Shown: positions 8,632 to 16,488, counted from the stretch's first letter. The stretch: DNA of 23,905 nt from Chitinophagaceae bacterium (GCA_019454915.1 JACFNM010000016.1:1-23905); one strand, 5' to 3'. Translations and numbers: made by a program. The notes: a model not told the origin generated them from the letters alone.

Positions 8632-9879
8632 TTATGTGTTTGATGGATTTCCGTAATAGTACAGGGTGCTGCTGTTATGTTGATTGAAGATGGTTTTTGC
8701 CTCCTCTTGTAATTCTTCGGCGGTCACCCGCTGGTACCTTTCTAATTCTTCATTAATCATAGCGGTATTTCCCAGCAATGCATAGAAAGAAAGACTGCCG
8801 GCACGATTGGTTAAGCTCATATCTTCAAAAGTAATAATACTCTCGGTTTTGTTTTTTACCTTTTGTAATTCTTTAGGTTCTATAAGACTGTTCCTGATTT
8901 TCCGGAGTTCATCTTCTACTGCTGCCTCTGCGTCCTCCATTTTTACCCCCTTTACCAGCTTACCTTCAATCGTTAACAGGCCGGCGTCAATACTTCCGAA
9001 ATGATAACAGTTAATATTGGCAAACAATTTTTTGTCTTTTGCCAGCGATTGGAACAAACGCGAGGAAGCGCCACCGCTTAGCACTTCGGTTAATAAATCC
9101 ATGGCATAGTATCGGCGGTCTGTTCTGGACGATATATGCCAGGTTTTGTAGAAGGCATCAACGGGCACGGCAGCGTGTACCGTTAATTTACGCGCTTCTT
9201 TTTGTTCGGGTTCCGCAGGAAGGCGCCGGATATATTTTTCCCCCGGAGCAATGTCACCAAACCATTCCTCAGCGAGCTGTTTTATTTGAGCGGTTTTTAC
9301 TTGGCCGGTAACGGTCAGGATAGCGTTTACGGGAGAGTAGTGCTTATGAAAAAATTGCTTCACGTCATGGAGACTGGCGTTCTCTATATGACTGAGTTCG
9401 GCACCAATGGTCATCCAGCTATAGGGGTGCACTTTGTAGGCGAGATTGCGCAGTTTTTGCCAGGCATCGCCGTAGGGCTTATTCAAATACATTTCCTTGA
9501 ATTCCTCGCATACTACCTTACGTTGGATTTCCAGGCTCTTTTCGTCAAAGGCCAGGCTGAGCATGCGGTCGCTTTCCAGCCAGAAAGCCGTTTCGATGTT
9601 TTCAGCGGGCAATTGGCAATAGTAATTGGTAAGGTCATTGGTTGTATAGGCATTGTTTTCCCCTCCGGCCCGTTGGAGGGGTTCGTCGTATGATGGTATA
9701 TGTATGGATCCCCCAAACATAAGGTGCTCAAAAAGATGAGCAAATCCCGTTTTTTCCCGGTTCTCGTCTCTGGCGCCTACATCATACATCACATTCACAA
9801 CGGCCATGGGTGTGGAATGATCCTCGTGTACGATTACACGTAGTCCGTTGGATAAAACAAATTGTTCAAATTGTATCAT
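8632..9879 (-). CDS. M16-family zinc metallopeptidase, catalytic subunit
   Basis: 415 aa. The inverted zinc motif HLFEH is at residues 48-52 in TGFAHLFEHLMFGGS, and the downstream acidic ligand lies in VVCEEFKEM (E125/E126 region). The opening FVLSNGLRVIVHEDHSTPMAVV and the motifs AGGENNAYTTNDLTNYY and LTEVLSGGASSRLFQSLAKDK are standard for the family. It should cut peptides of moderate size, together with the zinc-less homolog encoded immediately downstream. No signal peptide is evident. A possible -7 box (TAATTTTG) lies on the minus strand at 9912-9919, about 30 bases before the ATG. Physiological substrate unknown. Confidence 0.94.
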   Translation of the reverse strand: MIQFEQFVLSNGLRVIVHEDHSTPMAVVNVMYDVGARDENREKTGFAHLFEHLMFGGSIHIPSYDEPLQRAGGENNAYTTNDLTNYYCQLPAENIETAFWLESDRMLSLAFDEKSLEIQRKVVCEEFKEMYLNKPYGDAWQKLRNLAYKVHPYSWMTIGAELSHIENASLHDVKQFFHKHYSPVNAILTVTGQVKTAQIKQLAEEWFGDIAPGEKYIRRLPAEPEQKEARKLTVHAAVPVDAFYKTWHISSRTDRRYYAMDLLTEVLSGGASSRLFQSLAKDKKLFANINCYHFGSIDAGLLTIEGKLVKGVKMEDAEAAVEDELRKIRNSLIEPKELQKVKNKTESIITFEDMSLTNRAGSLSFYALLGNTAMINEELERYQRVTAEELQEEAKTIFNQHNSSTLYYYGNPSNT

Positions 9880-9911
9880 AATTGAAAAAATACCTGCCTT
9901 CTGAAAAACGG

Positions 9912-9919
9912 CAAAATTA
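9912..9919 (-). promoter_or_regulatory. Candidate -7 box for the M16 gene pair
   Basis: On the minus strand this reads TAATTTTG, matching TAnnTTTG, 32 bases before the ATG of the catalytic M16 gene. I find no convincing TTG at the -33 position, so it is weak; the pair may instead be read from the protease gene upstream. Confidence 0.3.
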
Positions 9920-9946
9920 GGGTTAATAAACTAAAATACTGTCTGA

Positions 9947-11146
9947 TCAGAGAATGCTGGCAGGCTTTAGGCTGAGCACAAGCAAACTATCGCTGCGGTT
10001 CACGATTATCTTAATTTTTTGTCCGGTTACCTGTAACAGGTTTTTATAAGCCTGGATATTATTGGACATGTTATTACCCACGCTGATGATAATATCACCG
10101 CTTTTAAAGCCTGCCTTTTCGCCCGGGGAACCCGGAATAACGTCCTCTACCTGAACCCTGCCCTCGATAAAATAAATACCCAGGCCTGTATATGCGTAGT
10201 CAAAGGGCGACCGGTAGTGGCTGTTGGGAACAATATGTATTTCCCGCCTCGCATAGTTCAGCGTAACGTTAAAGCGCCTGAGCAGGTCATTACCTATCAG
10301 CCCGCCGAGGTAGGGATAGGAAGTAATATTATAGCTGTCTTCAAAAATATAGGTCGGCACATTCCGGAAACGATAGGGGCCTATGTGTAACCTTCTGACC
10401 GTAGTTAAATGCATCTCCATCTTTCCTCCCAGTCCTTCAGCCTGCGTTGGCACCGGCTTCCTTCTGAATTTCAGGGCGCTGCTGTCTCTGTTGTAACTTT
10501 CAGAAAGTAAAAAGCATAACCCCGCCCCTGTATCGAAGTAGAACCGGGAATTTAGTTGCCGGTTATCCTTAAAGTCTATACTGATAACTGGAATAGAAGT
10601 AATAATCGGTTTGAGTACATACCCGCCACGTTGATACTTGAAATCTCCCTGCGAATAAATAGAGAGTATCATTTTATCATAATCGAAGTGTACGATATAA
10701 CGACTAAATACACTGAAGCCTATTATACCGTCTATTTTCACACCATAGACACTGGATAGTATTTCATAATCGTTGATATGGAAGTTCAGGCTGTCTATCG
10801 TGAGTCCCGGAAGATGAAGGGTGGCATTATACAGAAAATTGACTTTTCGAATACCGGCTATTCCGCGAATAGTCCGGTCTGATGGGACAGTGGGTATGGA
10901 TAATTCCTGTACGGTGGAAGAGTCGAGGGAAATACCGCCGCTACCCGTGTCGAGTATAAAATTCAGTGTATCGGGATAATCGTTCACTGTGGCCTGAATG
11001 ATGGTTACACCACCGCTAAACTGATGAAGCGGGAACTGCGTAATCAGCCTGGCCGGTTCATTCCGTGCGGACGCTGTATCTCCGTTCGGTAAGCCGGCAG
11101 AGGAGAATATTGTAACCAAAATGAAACAGGCAATATTTTTTTTCAT
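9947..11146 (-). CDS. Exported retropepsin-like aspartic protease with a C-terminal PDZ domain
   Basis: 399 aa. An N-terminal hydrophobic stretch (KKNIACFILVTIFSSAG) suggests export to the periplasm or envelope. Two aspartic-protease half sites are visible: FILDTGSGG with D66-T67-G68, and FYFDTGAGL with D205-T206-G207. Each is followed by a glycine flap-type segment (GIIGFSVF near 141, GGLIGNDLLRRF near 281-292). This gives an internally paired pepsin-like catalytic unit built from clan AA halves. A PDZ domain fills about 320-395, with the carboxylate-binding strand GLGIYF and the core AGFKSGDIIISVGN. Aspartic proteases joined to PDZ domains recur in Bacteroidota; their substrates are generally unknown. 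The gene lies 67 bases upstream of the M16 pair on the same strand, so the three proteolysis genes may be co-transcribed. Confidence 0.88.
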   Translation of the reverse strand: MKKNIACFILVTIFSSAGLPNGDTASARNEPARLITQFPLHQFSGGVTIIQATVNDYPDTLNFILDTGSGGISLDSSTVQELSIPTVPSDRTIRGIAGIRKVNFLYNATLHLPGLTIDSLNFHINDYEILSSVYGVKIDGIIGFSVFSRYIVHFDYDKMILSIYSQGDFKYQRGGYVLKPIITSIPVISIDFKDNRQLNSRFYFDTGAGLCFLLSESYNRDSSALKFRRKPVPTQAEGLGGKMEMHLTTVRRLHIGPYRFRNVPTYIFEDSYNITSYPYLGGLIGNDLLRRFNVTLNYARREIHIVPNSHYRSPFDYAYTGLGIYFIEGRVQVEDVIPGSPGEKAGFKSGDIIISVGNNMSNNIQAYKNLLQVTGQKIKIIVNRSDSLLVLSLKPASIL

Positions 11147-11498
11147 ATGTGCCTTATAAATTTAAATCATTTTGAGTTGAAAACAACTTCCTTAACCGCA
11201 GTTAACCGGTTCATTACTTAAAATGTGATAATATACTAAGGAAGCCCTCTTCAAATAGCGGCTGCAAACCGACTTACCAGGGGGAAAATACTACAGCAGT
11301 TGTATAATATTAGCGGAATGATGATAGAAATCAGGGAAACCCGCAAAGCGCAGTAATGCCGTAGGCGGTTATATGCTGAATAATCTTAACGTCGTGCCGG
11401 CCCTTATTAGTAAAGCTCCGGAATGATTGCGATGGTAACAACAAACATCATCGTTCACACCCGGAGTCAATAAAAATTATTTCCGGTATTGCCTATGT
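11147..11498. other. Gap between protease and response regulator with no credible gene
   Basis: About 350 bases without a supportable gene. The proximal part (11147-11230) contains two copies of TTAACCG (near 11192 and 11201) next to the palindrome AACCGGTT, possibly a control site for the protease gene. On the minus strand a frame of about 37 codons without any ATG runs through 11310-11425 and ends in TAG. It could be chance or a gene remnant. No clear terminator follows the response regulator. Confidence 0.4.
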
Positions 11499-12197
11499 TT
11501 ATTCATTGACGACAAGACGGAAACCGTTGCCATGAATGTTCACGATTTCCAGTTTGGAGTCTTCCTTCAGGTATTTTCTGAGCTTAGCAATGTAGACATC
11601 CATACTCCTGCCGTTGAAATAGGTATCGCTGCCCCAGATTCGTTTCAGCGCAATCTCGCGGGGTAGTAAGTCATTCTTATATTCTGCGAGCATTTTCAAC
11701 AATTCATTTTCCTTGGGGGATAAGGTCTGGGTTTTTCCGCCAACGGTCAATTCACGTAGTTTCGGATTGAAGTGGTAGTCGCCCAGATCGTATTCTATGT
11801 TGACAGCTTCCTTGTTCAGGTCTTCATTTCGTTTAAGAATAGCCTTAATTTTCAATAATAAGACTTCACTGTCAAAAGGCTTGGTAATATAGTCATCCGC
11901 TCCTAATTTGTAGCCCTGAATGATATCGTCTTTCATCGTCTTGGCTGAGATGAAGAACAATGGTACGTCGGGGTTAATATCCCTGATTTCTTCTCCTAAT
12001 TTAAACCCATCCATATTCGGCATCATCACGTCCAGCAGGCAAAGGTCAAATTTCTCGCGCTGGAAAGCCGCCAGGCCCAGCCGACCATCTCTCTCCAGCG
12101 TCACCTCATAGTCATTCAATTCAAGATAGTTTTTCAATACCAGTCCCAGATTCTGATCATCCTCGCATAATAATATTTTGTGCTTTTGTACTTCCAT
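11499..12197 (-). CDS. OmpR/PhoB-type response regulator (RprY-like)
   Basis: 232 aa. The receiver domain is complete: acidic pocket E12-D13-D14, phosphoacceptor D56 in CLLDVMMPNMDGF, the Ser switch S84 in FFISAKT, and the invariant K106 in DDYITKPF. A winged-helix DNA-binding domain (about 130-230) carries LSPKENELLKMLAEYKNDLLPRE and SMDVYIAKLRKYL, typical of the OmpR subfamily. It acts in the cytoplasm as a transcription factor controlled by phosphorylation. No histidine kinase gene adjoins it, so its sensor is encoded elsewhere. It is transcribed divergently from the GroES-like gene across a gap of about 120 bases. The resemblance to RprY is by general sequence style; the regulon cannot be read from here. 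Confidence 0.92.
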   Translation of the reverse strand: MEVQKHKILLCEDDQNLGLVLKNYLELNDYEVTLERDGRLGLAAFQREKFDLCLLDVMMPNMDGFKLGEEIRDINPDVPLFFISAKTMKDDIIQGYKLGADDYITKPFDSEVLLLKIKAILKRNEDLNKEAVNIEYDLGDYHFNPKLRELTVGGKTQTLSPKENELLKMLAEYKNDLLPREIALKRIWGSDTYFNGRSMDVYIAKLRKYLKEDSKLEIVNIHGNGFRLVVNE

Positions 12198-12262
12198 GTT
12201 TCATACGTTTGTAACAAATAAATATAATTAATTTTCCCTTTATAATAAAATGTGAATAAACT

Positions 12263-12300
12263 TTTGTTAAAGCTATTAATTATATGAATCTTTATTTTTG
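12263..12300 (+). promoter_or_regulatory. Candidate promoter for the groES-like/herA-like pair
   Basis: TTTG at 12263-12266 and TATTTTTG at 12293-12300 resemble the Bacteroidota promoter, but the 26-nt spacer is longer than usual. The -7 box lies 17 bases before the ATG at 12318, so the leader would be only about 10-12 nt. Confidence 0.35.
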
Positions 12301-12317
12301 TAAGTAAATGAGCATTC

Positions 12318-12689
12318 ATGCGGTTGACACAGGAGAATAAGTTTAAAAAATTAATTGTGATAGGAGACCGGCTTCTCATCAAGCCTCTTCAATCTAATCA
12401 GAAGACTGCCAGCGGGCTTTATTTGCCGCCGGGCGTTCAGGAAAAGGAAAAGGTACAACAGGGATATGTTATCAAGCACGGGCCGGGCTATGCGATTCCC
12501 TTACCGATAGATGATGAGCCCTGGAAGACAGATGATGAACAGGTTAAGTATATTCCTCTGCAGGCGCGTGAAGGAGATTTGGCTATTTTCTTATTAAGCG
12601 GGGCCACGGAAGTGATGTATGAAAATGAAAAATATTTTATCGTTCCGCAGAGTGCCATCTTAATGCTGGAGAGGGATGAGGAATTGTAA
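12318..12689 (+). CDS. GroES-like co-chaperonin (Cpn10 family), not beside groEL
   Basis: 123 aa, somewhat longer than typical GroES (about 95). The Cpn10 fold is visible in order: the first strand VIGDRLLIKPL, the mobile-loop region NQKTASGLYLPPGVQEKEK that contacts the chaperonin, the strand GYVIKHGPG, then YIPLQAREGDLAIFLLSGATEVMYENEKYFIVPQSAILML. An extra stretch IPLPIDDEPWKTDDEQVK separates the two conserved halves, a feature I recall from divergent Bacteroidota Cpn10 paralogs. It may cap the GroEL ring or be a specialised relative. groEL is not adjacent; the HerA-like ATPase follows after 56 bases. The ATG at 12318 is preferred because the family's conserved strand begins about 12 residues later; the ATG at 12308 is in another frame. 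Confidence 0.85.
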   Translation: MRLTQENKFKKLIVIGDRLLIKPLQSNQKTASGLYLPPGVQEKEKVQQGYVIKHGPGYAIPLPIDDEPWKTDDEQVKYIPLQAREGDLAIFLLSGATEVMYENEKYFIVPQSAILMLERDEEL

Positions 12690-12745
12690 ATCAGCAGACT
12701 GCGGATGGCTCCTGTTTCGATTATCGCTTTAGAAAATCTTTTACT

Positions 12746-14296
12746 ATGGCTGATAAAAGTTCATTTATTGAAGCTGTAAATAGCGGCTATGCATTTAAGG
12801 GAGAGCATATTACGATAGGCGCTGCCATGCTCGGCGGCGAGGCATTGAGTGAGGCGCTTGTACATTTGCCGTTAAAGACCATGAACCGCCATGGTCTAAT
12901 TGCGGGCGCTACCGGAACGGGAAAGACCAAAACGCTACAGGTAATCGCCGAGGGTTTAAGCAGCGTAGGTGTACCCGTGATGGTCATGGATATAAAAGGT
13001 GATTTGAGCGGACTAGCAGAAGCGGGAAAGCTGAATGCAAAGATTGAGGAGCGATATGCGAAGATGAAGCTGGATTATCAACCAATGGCTTTTCCGGTTG
13101 AGTTGATGAGCCTTAGCGAGGAAAAAGGAGTTCGCCTGCGCGCCACGGTGAGCGAGTTTGGGCCTATATTGATTTCTAAAATACTCGGACTAAACGACAC
13201 CCAACAGGGGCTGGTAGCTCTGATTTTTAAGTATTGTGATGATAATAAGATACCGTTACTTGATCTAAAAGATTTTATTAAAACACTTCAATACATCGGC
13301 AACGAGGGTAAGGCTGATATCGAAAAGGAGTATGGTAAAATATCCACGGTCAGCACCGGCACTATCTTACGAAAGATTATTGAACTTCAGCAGCAGGGTG
13401 CAGATGTGTTTTTTGGCGAACCGTCTTTTGAAGTGGAAGACCTGATACGCACCAGTAATGACGGGCGTGGAATAATCAGTGTATTGCGGGTGACCGATAT
13501 GCAGAATCGCCCTAAGTTGTTTTCTACCTTTATGCTGCAGCTGCTCGCCGAACTGTATGCGGTGCTGCCCGAAGAAGGAGACCTGGACAAACCGAAACTG
13601 GTGATGTTTATTGATGAAGCGCATCTTGTTTTCCAGGAAGCTACCAGTGTCTTGTTGCAACAGATAGAGACTATTATTAAATTGATCCGTTCCAAAGGAG
13701 TGGGTATTTTCTTCTGTACCCAAAATCCACAGGATGTACCGGCGTCCGTGCTGAGCCAGTTGGGCTTGAAAGTACAACATGCCCTGCGGGCTTTTACTGC
13801 GGCCGACAGGAAAACCATCAAGCAGGCCGCGGAAAACTATCCTGAAACGGACTACTATAAGGTAAACGATCTGATTACTGAATTAGGCATAGGAGAAGCC
13901 TTGATTACTATGCTCAATGAAAAAGGTATTCCCACCCCTCTGGTTCATACCCTGCTGACTTCTCCTCGTTCAAGGATGGATATACTAACAGACGATGAGA
14001 TTAACCAACTGACTGCAAAGTCATATTTAGTAAGGAAATATGCACAATCTGTTGATCGGGAGAGCGCCTATGAGATTCTGACGACTAAATTAGATGAGGC
14101 GCAAGAGAAATCAGTGGAAAAAGCAACTACAAAGCCACCCCCGAAACCTCAACCTACCGCTATTGAAAAGGTATTGGATAGCCCGGTGGCAAAACAAGTG
14201 CAGAGAACGGCCGCCACCATTATTACCAGAAGCCTGCTGGGTGCATTGGGGTTAGGAGGAAGGAGTACCACCAAAAAGCGAACGGGCTGGTTTTGA
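12746..14296 (+). CDS. HerA-like ATPase, DUF853 (YjgR-like)
   Basis: 516 aa. Walker A is GATGTGKT (54-61), Walker B LVMFIDEAH (285-293), and a sensor-like segment FFCTQNPQDVP follows (about 322-332). The opening EHITIGAAMLGGEALSEALVHLP and DIKGDLSGLAEAG match the DUF853/YjgR family of HerA-FtsK-type P-loop ATPases. The C-terminus (about 465-516) is a low-complexity Lys/Pro/Thr region ending KKRTGWF. HerA relatives are hexameric DNA translocases, but the biochemical role of the DUF853 branch is not settled. No NurA-type nuclease gene is adjacent, so a HerA-NurA end-resection unit is not supported here. It is probably co-transcribed with the co-chaperonin gene 56 bases upstream and ends before a gap with palindromes and a terminator. 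Confidence 0.9.
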   Translation: MADKSSFIEAVNSGYAFKGEHITIGAAMLGGEALSEALVHLPLKTMNRHGLIAGATGTGKTKTLQVIAEGLSSVGVPVMVMDIKGDLSGLAEAGKLNAKIEERYAKMKLDYQPMAFPVELMSLSEEKGVRLRATVSEFGPILISKILGLNDTQQGLVALIFKYCDDNKIPLLDLKDFIKTLQYIGNEGKADIEKEYGKISTVSTGTILRKIIELQQQGADVFFGEPSFEVEDLIRTSNDGRGIISVLRVTDMQNRPKLFSTFMLQLLAELYAVLPEEGDLDKPKLVMFIDEAHLVFQEATSVLLQQIETIIKLIRSKGVGIFFCTQNPQDVPASVLSQLGLKVQHALRAFTAADRKTIKQAAENYPETDYYKVNDLITELGIGEALITMLNEKGIPTPLVHTLLTSPRSRMDILTDDEINQLTAKSYLVRKYAQSVDRESAYEILTTKLDEAQEKSVEKATTKPPPKPQPTAIEKVLDSPVAKQVQRTAATIITRSLLGALGLGGRSTTKKRTGWF

Positions 14297-14347
14297 GTGC
14301 TTTAAGAATACTTAACGCAGAAATACAAAAAGGTATATTCTTTTATA

Positions 14348-14365
14348 TTATTCTTATAAGAATAA
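14348..14365. repeat. 18-bp perfect palindrome in the herA-recQ gap
   Basis: TTATTCTTATAAGAATAA is its own reverse complement. A related smaller inverted repeat (TTAAG, 4 nt, CTTAA) lies at 14302-14315, just after the herA-like stop. Neither has a GC-rich stem, so they are more likely binding sites or chance AT-rich palindromes than terminators. Confidence 0.5.
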
Positions 14366-14403
14366 ACGCGTGAAAATATTAAGTAAATACCACTAAAAGG
14401 GTA

Positions 14404-14433
14404 TTGTTTGAACCACTAAGGGTAGTATCTTTG
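14404..14433 (+). promoter_or_regulatory. Promoter-like element pointing into the recQ 3' end
   Basis: TTG at 14404-14406 and TATCTTTG at 14426-14433 are spaced exactly 19 nt, a very good Bacteroidota promoter match with the same -7 octamer as the susC-like promoter. It faces away from the herA-like gene into a region with no plus-strand gene, and a terminator follows within 70 bases. Confidence 0.5.
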
Positions 14434-14439
14434 TCTTGG

Positions 14440-14500
14440 TTTTTCATAGGATATTGGATTTTAAAAACGGGCTGGATTTCTATCCTGGCCCTTTTTTTTT
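14440..14500 (+). ncRNA. Candidate small RNA of about 60 nt, antisense to the recQ 3' end
   Basis: Inferred from a well-spaced promoter (14404-14433) and a hairpin with T-run (14469-14500). A transcript starting near 14440 would be about 60 nt and has no open reading frame of note. It overlaps the last codons of recQ on the opposite strand. No known RNA family is recognised; this is a prediction only. Confidence 0.3.
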
Positions 14501-16407
14501 AACCTTAATTTTTTACCATAATCCTCTTCATGTACTTCCAGGTATCCTTCGGACAGAAAATGTTCAATAATAGCTTGTATCTGTTTCCTGTTTTTGATAT
14601 GAATGTTATCCATCAATTCTTTCAGGGTTAAAGGACCGTTTGATAAAGCCTGTGTTATATTCTTTCGAATCAGATCAAAATCCTCAGGCGATAAAGATGC
14701 TTTTCCCCTTTCAATGCATTCATCACAAATACCGCAGGAAGTAGCGGTAAGGTCATTGAAATAGTTGGCGATAAACCGGGAACGGCATTTGTCCGGTGAA
14801 GCGGTGTATTGGATGATAGCGTTCAATTGTTTAACGAATACGTCTTTTCTTTTTTGATAATTCGAGATGGAGATAGTAAGGTGATCGGTTGTTACCCTGT
14901 CCTGCAAAAAACGGATTTGCGGAACGTCTTTCCTGGAGTTGTATTGTATGATCCCCATGGATTCAAGTTGTGTTAGCGTTTTTTGCGTATCGGGAATGGT
15001 GGCGTGCAGTCTTTTAGCCATTTGTTTTTCATTGATGGCGGCCGGGTTATCCAGGATGCCGCCATAACTTCGAAGCAGGAATTTAATATAGGGAGTGAGG
15101 TGCGGGTTTTCGCTTTCCACGCGCTGAAGCGTTTCCTTTCCGCAACAAAAAACAACCGTGGAGGGAGAAAAGACCTGTTCGGTATATTCAATTATCTCCT
15201 CCTGTTCCAATGTTTTGAAAACATAGGCAACGGATAGGATGTTCAACTTAAACAGCGTGGCGAACTCTTCTATATCAAAATCGTAGTAGACGCCTTTCCC
15301 TGCGCCCACGGGTAATTGGAGATAGTTTACAAGGCATTGATAGATTCTCCTGATTTCTTCCATGGACGGAAATCGAATGTCGGGCAGTTTTCTTAGATCA
15401 TCTATATCTTGTTGCGTGTACAATAGAACGGCATAGGCTTTATGTCCGTCTCTTCCTGCTCTCCCGGCCTCCTGGTAATAACTTTCCAGGCAATCGGGTA
15501 TGTCCATGTGTATTACCGTTCTCACATCGGGTTTGTCTATACCCATTCCGAAGGCATTGGTGCAAACAATGATACGGGTTTTGTTGGCTAGCCAGTTTTC
15601 CTGTTTTTCGTTTCGGTCGTCAAGTGGCAAACCAGCGTGGTAAAAATCGGAACTGATGCCGTGTTGCTTAAGTACCTGGGCTATTTCGCGTGTCCTTTTG
15701 CGGCTGCGGCAATATACAATTCCTGTGCCGGGTACTCTTTTTACAATCTGCAGCAGTTTGTTGACTTTTACCTCCACGTTAAATGCGCTATAGGATAAGT
15801 TGGGGCGACTATAGGGAAGTTGAAATGTATTATTTTCTTTAAATGCTAATTTTTCGCAGATATCGGCCTGCACGAGTTTGGTGGCGGAGGCGGTAAGCGC
15901 CAGAACCGGTACGTTCGGCTTTACTTCGCGGATAGCGGCAATATGAAGATAAGCGGGGCGGAAATCGTACCCCCATTGCGAAATGCAATGGGCTTCATCC
16001 ACGGCTATCAGGTTGAGCGACAGGTAGGGTAAGTATTCTTTGAAAAAATTGGTTTCAAGACGTTCTGGTGACACATATAGAAATTTGAAATTCCCGTGTA
16101 ACGCGCTGTCTAAAGTTTTCTTTACTTCGCCAAAAGACATACCAGAGTAGATACTGAGTGCGGCAATACCCTTTTCTTTCAGGTTTTGCACCTGGTCTTT
16201 CATTAAAGCGATCAACGGCGTTACCACTAAGCAAATACCGGAAGAAGCCAGCGCCGGCACCTGGAAGCAGATGGATTTACCGCCTCCCGTGGGCATGATG
16301 GCCAGCGTGTCTTTGCCGTCCAGTACAGATTGAATAATGGACTCCTGTAAAGGCCGGAAAGAAGTATATCCCCAATGGGTTTTTAATATGGTAGTTATAT
16401 CCTGCAG
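14461..16407 (-). CDS. recQ: RecQ-family ATP-dependent DNA helicase, apparent CTG start
   Basis: A 3'-5' DNA helicase of DNA repair. From the proposed start the Q-motif region is HWGYTSFRPLQESI, Walker A MPTGGGKS, the DEAH box VDEAHCISQWGYDFRP, and motif VI YYQEAGRAGRDG. The zinc cysteines C-x16-C-x2-C-x2-C come late (CRSRFIANYF ... SCGICDEC), after a segment of about 200 residues that replaces the short linker of E. coli RecQ, as in the short Bacteroidota RecQ group. A winged-helix-like C-terminus follows and no HRDC is obvious. The open frame begins after TAA at 16417-16419 but has no ATG, GTG or TTG before the Met of Walker A (16294-16296), which is too late to include the Q motif. The CTG at 16405-16407 gives the expected N-terminus (LQDITTILKTHWGY) and follows AAGGGG, so I use it. 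About 648 aa. Start is uncertain, family firm. Confidence 0.85.
   Translation of the reverse strand: MQDITTILKTHWGYTSFRPLQESIIQSVLDGKDTLAIMPTGGGKSICFQVPALASSGICLVVTPLIALMKDQVQNLKEKGIAALSIYSGMSFGEVKKTLDSALHGNFKFLYVSPERLETNFFKEYLPYLSLNLIAVDEAHCISQWGYDFRPAYLHIAAIREVKPNVPVLALTASATKLVQADICEKLAFKENNTFQLPYSRPNLSYSAFNVEVKVNKLLQIVKRVPGTGIVYCRSRKRTREIAQVLKQHGISSDFYHAGLPLDDRNEKQENWLANKTRIIVCTNAFGMGIDKPDVRTVIHMDIPDCLESYYQEAGRAGRDGHKAYAVLLYTQQDIDDLRKLPDIRFPSMEEIRRIYQCLVNYLQLPVGAGKGVYYDFDIEEFATLFKLNILSVAYVFKTLEQEEIIEYTEQVFSPSTVVFCCGKETLQRVESENPHLTPYIKFLLRSYGGILDNPAAINEKQMAKRLHATIPDTQKTLTQLESMGIIQYNSRKDVPQIRFLQDRVTTDHLTISISNYQKRKDVFVKQLNAIIQYTASPDKCRSRFIANYFNDLTATSCGICDECIERGKASLSPEDFDLIRKNITQALSNGPLTLKELMDNIHIKNRKQIQAIIEHFLSEGYLEVHEEDYGKKLRLKKKGQDRNPARF
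14469..14500 (+). terminator. Intrinsic terminator overlapping the recQ stop region
   Basis: GGGC-T-GGAT pairs with ATCC-TG-GCCC (14469-14491) around a 4-nt loop, followed by a run of nine T (14492-14500) on the plus strand. On the minus strand the same hairpin encodes the last codons of recQ (GQDRNPAR) and is followed by a shorter T-run, so it may serve both directions. It would end transcripts from the herA-like gene or from the promoter at 14404. Confidence 0.7.
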
Positions 16408-16488
16408 TCTTACCCCTTAATAAGCAAATATCCGTAACCTTTGTATAAAAACTGAATATACCCCCGGTAACCAAACCCGTATAATGTT

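Noticed and set aside
9202..9693. A 163-aa plus-strand frame inside the M16 gene
   Set aside because: It lies wholly opposite a strongly supported M16 peptidase gene and shows no family features.
13367..13821. Two minus-strand frames of about 140 aa inside the herA-like gene
   Set aside because: Both are opposite the conserved Walker B region of a real ATPase gene and have no recognisable domain.
12746..14296. A HerA-NurA DNA end-resection or phage-defence module
   Set aside because: No nuclease gene is adjacent; the neighbour is a co-chaperonin and the ATPase belongs to the DUF853 branch.
16277..16474. A 65-aa minus-strand frame as an upstream start for RecQ
   Set aside because: It is in a different frame from RecQ; the RecQ N-terminus is encoded in the helicase's own frame back to the TAA at 16417.
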